Positions 59,710 to 64,000 of a DNA stretch of 64,000 nt are shown here, in pieces (positions within the stretch are counted from its first letter, which is position 1; each line of letters begins with the position of its first letter). Source of the DNA: Sulfurimonas sp. HSL-1656 (GTDB lineage Bacteria; Campylobacterota; Campylobacteria; Campylobacterales; Sulfurimonadaceae). The DNA lies in the NCBI RefSeq assembly GCF_039645585.1, contig NZ_CP147915.1, positions 992,001 to 1,056,000 on the forward strand. Direction: 5' to 3'. The translations under genes and the position numbers were made by a program. Below the pieces are notes generated by a model. The model saw only the letters and a program-made list of their open reading frames with translations, was not told the origin of the DNA and did no database searches.

Positions 59710-62181
59710 TTATCCCTTTTTGATTTGATCCCGCACAAAGTATTTGGCGACCAGTGCGCCGGCCGTCATGGGTCTGTCGAAATAGTAACCCTGGAAAATG
59801 TCGCACTGCATCTGATTGAGCAGCTCGACCTGCCGTGCGTTCTCCACGCCTTCGATCACGACTTTCATCCCCAGGGAGTGTCCCAGTGCCGTCATGGTTT
59901 TGACGATGACGGCCGTTTTCGGGTTGAACTCGATCTCGTCGATGAAGCTCTTGTCGATTTTAATGGTATCGACCTGAAAGGATTGAAGATAGGTAAATGT
60001 TGAATAGCCGGTTCCGAAGTCGTCAATCGCGATTTTGATCCCTGCATCGCACAGCGCCTTGATCTTCTGGATGTTGTCGGTGGAACTCTCGACGATGATC
60101 CGTTCGGTCAGTTCGAGCTCCAGCAGGTCGGGGGTGAGATCATATTCGGTAAAGAGATCCAGCAGGTCCCGGATGAAATAGGGGTCATTGATATCGACGG
60201 CGGTGACGTTGACGGCGGCATAGATCCCGTCCCATCCCATCCGCTGCCACTGCTTGAGCGCTTTGCAGGACTCTTCCAGCACCCAGCGGGTAATACGGAG
60301 AATCAGGCCGTTCTGCTCGGCGATGCCGATGAAGATGTCCGGCGTGAGAATACCGCGCTGGGGGTGGCGCCAGCGGATCAGGACTTCCACGCCGGAAAGC
60401 GTACCGTCCGTAGCGCTCACCTTCGGCTGAAAGAGGAGAAAAAACTCGTTCTTTTCCAGGGCTTCGAAGAGGTCGTTGTGGAGTTTGAGGCGTTCGAGGG
60501 CCATATTGTCCAGGACGGGGTTGAAAAAATAGAAGCGGTTCTTCCCGAGCTCTTTGGCCTTGTGCAGTGCCGAGTCGCTGTTCTTGATGAGGGTGTCGTA
60601 GTCCTCTCCGTCGTTGGGATAAAGGGCAATACCGACGCTGGCCGTAATATGCACGATCCGGTTGTCGAGGTTGAAGGGCTTGCGGATCTGGACAAGGATC
60701 TGCTCGGCGACATGCGTCAGCGTTTCCGTAGAATGGATGCGTTCGAGAATAATCAGGAATTCGTCCTGACCCATACGCAAAATGGTGTCGTAACGGCGAA
60801 TATGGGCTTTGAGCCTGGAGCTGAGCAGCATCAGCAGCTGGTCCCCGACCCGGTGTGTCATGGAGTCGTTGATGGTTTTGAAATCATCGATGTCGATCAG
60901 CAGCACGGCAAAGGGAAGTTTGTCTTTTTTGGCGTAGTGCATGGCGGAGGAAAAAATCCGCTGCATCGAGTGGCGGTTGCCCATCCCCGTCAGCTGATCG
61001 ATATAGAGCAGTGACTGCAGCTGGTCTCCCAGGGCGTAGGAGAGGACGACGATCTTGAGCAGGACGCCGATCTGCTGGGAGTGCAGGATGATCCAGGTGG
61101 AAGGGATCAGCCCGAATTTATGGAGTGCGAGCAGGGTGGAACCTGCAAAGAAGAGGCTCCAGGCACCGAGGTAGAAGCGGGCCCGTCTTTTGTTGAACTG
61201 CAGGACGACAAATGCGGCCGAGAGCAGGATGAGCGGCGTTACGGCTGCCAGGAGGGTCGTGAGTTTGACCGTGAGGTAGTAGAGGTCGAAAAAACTCATG
61301 CCCATCGGAAGCAGGTTGATCATGATGACGACGTTCAGTACCGAATGCAACCTGGGGGTATAGAGCGCCGTTTCCAGGAAGCGCTGGCCGAACAGTACGG
61401 CGGACCAGATGGTGAGGTTGACAAAGAACGGGACCCCCGCGTTATAGAACCACGGATAATCGGGCAGAAGCAGCACGGGTGTGAAACCGTCGAAAGAGAG
61501 CTGCATCATCGTATAGAAGACGATAAAACCGACATAGTAGAGGTAGATGATTTTTTTGAAAATCAGGAAAAAGATAAAGTTGTACAGTGACAGGATGATG
61601 AGGATCCCGTAAAAGATGCCGTAGAAGAGGTAGCTTCTGAGGTCGGCGTCCTGCATCGCCTCGGGGTCGTTGAGGGTGATGGGAAGGTCGATCGCCGATT
61701 CGGAACGGATTTTCCAGACCAGCGTAGTCGTCTTTCCCGGTACGAGGGTGATCGGAAAACGGAAGTCCAGGCTGGAGACAGGACGGGATGCGACAGGCCG
61801 TCTGTCGCCGCTGGGAAAGTAGGCAAGGATCTGGCCGTTTTCGATGACATAGAGGTCGACGTAATCGAGCAGCGGACTGGCCAGTTCCACCACCCAGGCA
61901 TTCTCTGTCACGGAAGTGTTTCTGATCATGGAACGCAGCCAGATGGTGTCGTCGGTATAACCGAAGGGCAGCTCTGTCTTGTCGACCGTATTGCAGATCG
62001 GCGGGACCCTGTTCTCGAGGAACATGTCGATGTTCAGTGTGTTGAGGTGATCCATACAGAGCAATACGGAGGAGGTGAGGTCGTATTTTTTCCCGCTGGA
62101 TGTGACATCGACTACCGTCTCGGCATAGAGAGGATGGAGAAAGATATAAAATAAAATAAAAATATGAAAAACTGTTTTCAT
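59710..62181 (-). CDS. 7TMR-DISM, GGDEF and EAL domain membrane protein
   Basis: From ATG 62181 it has 823 residues. A signal peptide is followed by a periplasmic DISM-extracellular-2 domain (about 30-165), seven membrane helices (about 175-365), a GGDEF domain whose motif is GQDEF in LRMGQDEFLIILE, and an EAL domain with EVLIRWRHP, IDDFGTGYSTF, IKIDKSF and VIEGVEN. The EAL site looks intact; the GGDEF site has one change and may be weak. It likely links periplasmic ligand binding to c-di-GMP turnover. It starts one base from the DUF2235 gene. Confidence 0.92.
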   Translation of the reverse strand: MKTVFHIFILFYIFLHPLYAETVVDVTSSGKKYDLTSSVLLCMDHLNTLNIDMFLENRVPPICNTVDKTELPFGYTDDTIWLRSMIRNTSVTENAWVVELASPLLDYVDLYVIENGQILAYFPSGDRRPVASRPVSSLDFRFPITLVPGKTTTLVWKIRSESAIDLPITLNDPEAMQDADLRSYLFYGIFYGILIILSLYNFIFFLIFKKIIYLYYVGFIVFYTMMQLSFDGFTPVLLLPDYPWFYNAGVPFFVNLTIWSAVLFGQRFLETALYTPRLHSVLNVVIMINLLPMGMSFFDLYYLTVKLTTLLAAVTPLILLSAAFVVLQFNKRRARFYLGAWSLFFAGSTLLALHKFGLIPSTWIILHSQQIGVLLKIVVLSYALGDQLQSLLYIDQLTGMGNRHSMQRIFSSAMHYAKKDKLPFAVLLIDIDDFKTINDSMTHRVGDQLLMLLSSRLKAHIRRYDTILRMGQDEFLIILERIHSTETLTHVAEQILVQIRKPFNLDNRIVHITASVGIALYPNDGEDYDTLIKNSDSALHKAKELGKNRFYFFNPVLDNMALERLKLHNDLFEALEKNEFFLLFQPKVSATDGTLSGVEVLIRWRHPQRGILTPDIFIGIAEQNGLILRITRWVLEESCKALKQWQRMGWDGIYAAVNVTAVDINDPYFIRDLLDLFTEYDLTPDLLELELTERIIVESSTDNIQKIKALCDAGIKIAIDDFGTGYSTFTYLQSFQVDTIKIDKSFIDEIEFNPKTAVIVKTMTALGHSLGMKVVIEGVENARQVELLNQMQCDIFQGYYFDRPMTAGALVAKYFVRDQIKKG

Positions 62182-62287
62182 GGGTTCATTATACAAGAAT
62201 GGTCTCTTATTTGTGTTAACCGAGTGAAATTATGATTTTGTGCTCGTTGCCTGAACTGGTACAATTAGCATTTTGAAAAGGATGAAA

Positions 62288-62629
62288 ATGGAACAATTGC
62301 CGAAATGCCCCCAGTGCGGCAGCGAATACACCTATGAGGACGGCGATCTTTACGTCTGCCCGGAGTGTGCCCATGAGTGGTCGAAAGATGCCGCTGCAGC
62401 ATCTGAAGAGGCGTTTGTCGTTCGCGATGCCAATGGCAACATTCTGCAAGACGGCGATACCGTCACGGTGATCAAAGACCTGAAGGTCAAAGGCGCTTCT
62501 TCCGACATCAAAGTCGGTACCAAGGTCAAGAACATCAAGCTGAACCCTGACAGTGACCATAACATCGACTGCAAGATCCCCGGTGTCGGCGCGATGGGGC
62601 TCAAATCCGAGTTCGTTAAAAAAGTCTGA
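62288..62629 (+). CDS. yjdM: YjdM/PhnA-family zinc ribbon protein
   Basis: From ATG 62288, with AAAAGGA seven bases upstream, the product has 113 residues. The N-terminal zinc ribbon [13 protein letters not shown]...CPECAHEW and the C-terminal [17 protein letters not shown] domain match E. coli YjdM, formerly called PhnA, in length and order. The phosphonate link in older annotations is not supported by gene context here. The function is unknown. Confidence 0.92.
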   Translation: MEQLPKCPQCGSEYTYEDGDLYVCPECAHEWSKDAAAASEEAFVVRDANGNILQDGDTVTVIKDLKVKGASSDIKVGTKVKNIKLNPDSDHNIDCKIPGVGAMGLKSEFVKKV

Positions 62630-62642
62630 TCCCCCTCTTTAC

Positions 62643-62664
62643 GGCCGGCGTGCTTCTGCCGGCC
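62643..62664. terminator. Hairpin between yjdM and the transglutaminase-like gene
   Basis: GGCCGGC-N8-GCCGGCC lies between the two convergent genes, 13 bases after the yjdM stop and 25 bases after the other gene's stop. It could serve both directions. Confidence 0.5.
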
Positions 62665-62689
62665 AACCTTCCTATAATTTTACGTCGCC

Positions 62690-63529
62690 CTATCGTTCTT
62701 CAACCGGGCGGAAGCGCGCCGTTCTGATCCATTGGTCCCCAGTGTATGCCGTCGTCAGCGGCGAACCGTAGTTGTACCAGATGAAGCGGTCGTTGAACAT
62801 CCCTTTAGGGTGGTAGTTCGGAAGGGTGGCGGCGAGGGGAAAGCTGCGTTTGGGCCGCTTGTCCGTCGCCTCAAGCAGGTAGGTGCTCCCCGCTTCAAAG
62901 ACGACGACCCAGGCGTGCCCCTCGTTTTTGTACGTCCCGAAAACAACACGGGCATCATAACCCATACCGCTAAGCCAGTCGGCGAGCAAAATGGCATGGT
63001 CTTCGCAGTCGCCACGGCCGCTGAGGTAGGCCTCTTCGGAGCTGAGCCAGATTTCGGTGAAGCCCTTGAATTGCTGTTCGTCGCGCATGTAGCGCATATG
63101 CCTTGATACATGGTGCATCGCACTCCATTTCGAATCGACCGTGAACGGGACGAAGTGTGTGAAAAACCCGTTGGCATAGTAGGCTTTGAGATCGCGTCCG
63201 TAGGCGAAGTAGGCGACGGGCTTCTGGTCGATACTCTGGGAACCGGACCCTTTGCCGCGTGACTTGTTGGCCGGCCGGTCCAGCCATGCCGGGATCCGGG
63301 CGCTCTGTTTGACCGGAAGCGAGAGCAGCTGCATTTCACCCGCCCTGGGCCCCGGACGGTGGAGGGGAGGCGTCTCTTCCGGGGCGGTGACGGTTTTCGG
63401 CGCCGGCGGAACCGGCAGGGCTGCTTCGTCGTGCCGCTGTTTCAGCGCCGTGATGAAGAAGAGGGGGACATAGAGCAGGATAAGGACCCGAAGCAGGGTG
63501 AAAAAGGTCTGCCGGAATTTTTTGATCAT
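62690..63529 (-). CDS. Transglutaminase-like exported protein
   Basis: From ATG 63529 the product has 279 residues with one N-terminal membrane helix (FFTLLRVLILLYVPLFFITA) and a periplasmic C-terminal half. The transglutaminase-like catalytic Cys is in SGRGDCEDHAILLADWL and the His in NEGHAWVVV, in the order of the papain-like superfamily. It may act on peptides or cell-wall components. A longer frame to 63817 would run through the overlapping DUF350 gene, whose stop overlaps this start (ATGA). Confidence 0.83.
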   Translation of the reverse strand: MIKKFRQTFFTLLRVLILLYVPLFFITALKQRHDEAALPVPPAPKTVTAPEETPPLHRPGPRAGEMQLLSLPVKQSARIPAWLDRPANKSRGKGSGSQSIDQKPVAYFAYGRDLKAYYANGFFTHFVPFTVDSKWSAMHHVSRHMRYMRDEQQFKGFTEIWLSSEEAYLSGRGDCEDHAILLADWLSGMGYDARVVFGTYKNEGHAWVVVFEAGSTYLLEATDKRPKRSFPLAATLPNYHPKGMFNDRFIWYNYGSPLTTAYTGDQWIRTARFRPVEER

Positions 63530-63753
63530 GTCATCGAGGAAGCGACGATGATGGCGATGAAGATAAGAATGGTCGAGGCGAAGATGGCGGCGGCCACGTT
63601 GCCTTTTTTGATCTCCTCCTCGAGGGCGATGGATTTGAGCAGTTTGCTGTCGATGTATTTGAGGGCAATGACGGCGATGACGAGCACGGCCACCGTATAG
63701 ACGAGGTTGACGGAGAGGTTGATCAGGGTAGAGATGAAAAAGTCGCTTTCGGG
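63526..63753 (-). CDS. DUF350 membrane protein
   Basis: Starting at GTG 63753, with AAGGA seven bases upstream, it has 75 residues and two membrane helices: LINLSVNLVYTVAVLVIAVI and the conserved AAAIFASTILIFIAIIVAS. The ATG at 63813 would add 20 residues unlike the family. A possible promoter, TTGAAT-N17-GATACA on the minus strand, overlaps that upstream codon and supports the shorter form. It is coupled to the transglutaminase-like gene. Confidence 0.75.
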   Translation of the reverse strand, partial: PESDFFISTLINLSVNLVYTVAVLVIAVIALKYIDSKLLKSIALEEEIKKGNVAAAIFASTILIFIAIIVASSMT

Positions 63754-63910
63754 CACAGGTGCTTCCTTCGGTGGAAATAATGAGGTAGTGTATCGCACCT
63801 TTTCTTTTCCCATTCAACCAGGCGTTGTCACTGTTTTCTGCATTGATGACACAGCGGCACGGTGCAGTTGTGACGCATATTGTGAACGTTTTGTCGGAAA
63901 AGTTGAGTGC

Positions 63911-63931
63911 GGCGGGTCGTCGAAACCCGCC
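63911..63931 (-). terminator. Hairpin after the gene at the right edge
   Basis: GGCGGGT-N7-ACCCGCC, 10 bases beyond the stop of the partial minus-strand gene. Only a short T-run follows after some 10 bases. Confidence 0.4.
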
Positions 63932-63940
63932 CGAGAAGTG

Positions 63941-64000
63941 TTATTTAAACTCTTTGATGATGACGCTGTCGGATTGCCAGCAGCCGGGGTCATACTGGGT
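63941..64000 (-). CDS. C-terminal end of an unknown gene, cut by the right edge
   Basis: On the minus strand a frame enters from the right edge and ends at TAA 63943-63941; the visible residues are TQYDPGCWQSDSVIIKEFK. The hairpin just downstream supports a real gene end. Too little is visible for a family call. Confidence 0.5.
   Translation of the reverse strand, partial: TQYDPGCWQSDSVIIKEFK

Noticed and set aside
63530-63817. Extending the transglutaminase-like gene to 63817
   Set aside because: The added part is the shadow of DUF350 in another frame and reads as Arg/His-rich nonsense.
1-64000. CRISPR arrays, insertion sequences, rRNA operons
   Set aside because: No regularly spaced repeats, transposase genes or rRNA sequences were seen anywhere in the window.

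Overview
The window is 64 kb of a bacterial chromosome of the Campylobacterota, most like the Sulfurimonas/Sulfurimonadaceae branch. This rests on gene content and order, not on a database search: a trpD-tsaE-lptB cluster, the ubiX-coaD-tmk-hisS-speA-cysE string, the futalosine-pathway hydrolase MqnX beside aroQ, a folK-flhG junction, an AcnB aconitase, and a PsrABC-type molybdoenzyme operon. Clear -35 boxes are rare while TATAAT-like -10 boxes are common, which also fits. The DNA is GC-rich for this phylum, with AT-rich dips in regulatory gaps. No rRNA, CRISPR array, insertion sequence or complete prophage is visible. One tRNA (Leu, CAA) is present.

Layout. 1-4.6 kb: end of a hybrid histidine kinase, S4 protein, trpD, tsaE, lptB, a TIGR02757 protein. 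4.7-5.3 kb: a small lysine-rich histone-like gene divergent from a HTH protein. 5.4-12.2 kb: CoA-binding protein, ilvA, a Ppx/GppA phosphatase, ilvB-ilvH behind an attenuator-like leader, and two tandem lpxD genes. 12.3-22.1 kb, minus strand: aspartate aminotransferase, then the ubiX-to-vanZ housekeeping operon, a PAS protein, sppA and mqnX. 22.2-28.4 kb: aroQ, folK, flhG, a short FliM-like protein, a cupin, aroK, a periplasmic thioredoxin, a type II NADH dehydrogenase and hisD.

28.4-36.8 kb is the main respiratory locus. An AT-rich leader with three strong inverted repeats precedes a ferredoxin, a NrfD membrane subunit and a 1139-residue Tat-exported molybdopterin enzyme. A second transcription unit follows with four overlapping genes: a TorD-type chaperone, a multi-[4Fe-4S] protein, a shikimate-dehydrogenase-like protein without its catalytic residues, and an unknown protein. 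36.9-47 kb: an RcnB-like protein, a BatABCD set without an adjacent MoxR, a CHAD protein, a nuclease-fold protein, an M3 peptidase, YceI, DUF502, CYTH, and a 30-residue microprotein with its own terminator. 47-50.9 kb: a DUF4136 lipoprotein divergent from a haem-containing fatty-acid cis/trans isomerase, then a small unknown gene and a macro-domain protein.

50.9-53.5 kb is the most unusual part: an EAL protein whose N-terminus looks like the arm-binding domain of a phage integrase, with repeated operator-like sites upstream, followed by a degenerate GGDEF protein whose 3' end runs into the 3' end of tRNA-Leu. 53.6-64 kb: ftsK, acnB, a DUF2235 protein, a large DISM-GGDEF-EAL membrane protein, yjdM, a transglutaminase-like protein with DUF350, and the 3' end of a cut-off gene.

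Taken together the genes suggest an anaerobic or microaerobic sulfur-cycle chemolithotroph (inference) that makes its own amino acids and uses a periplasmic molybdoenzyme, menaquinone made through futalosine, and c-di-GMP signalling.
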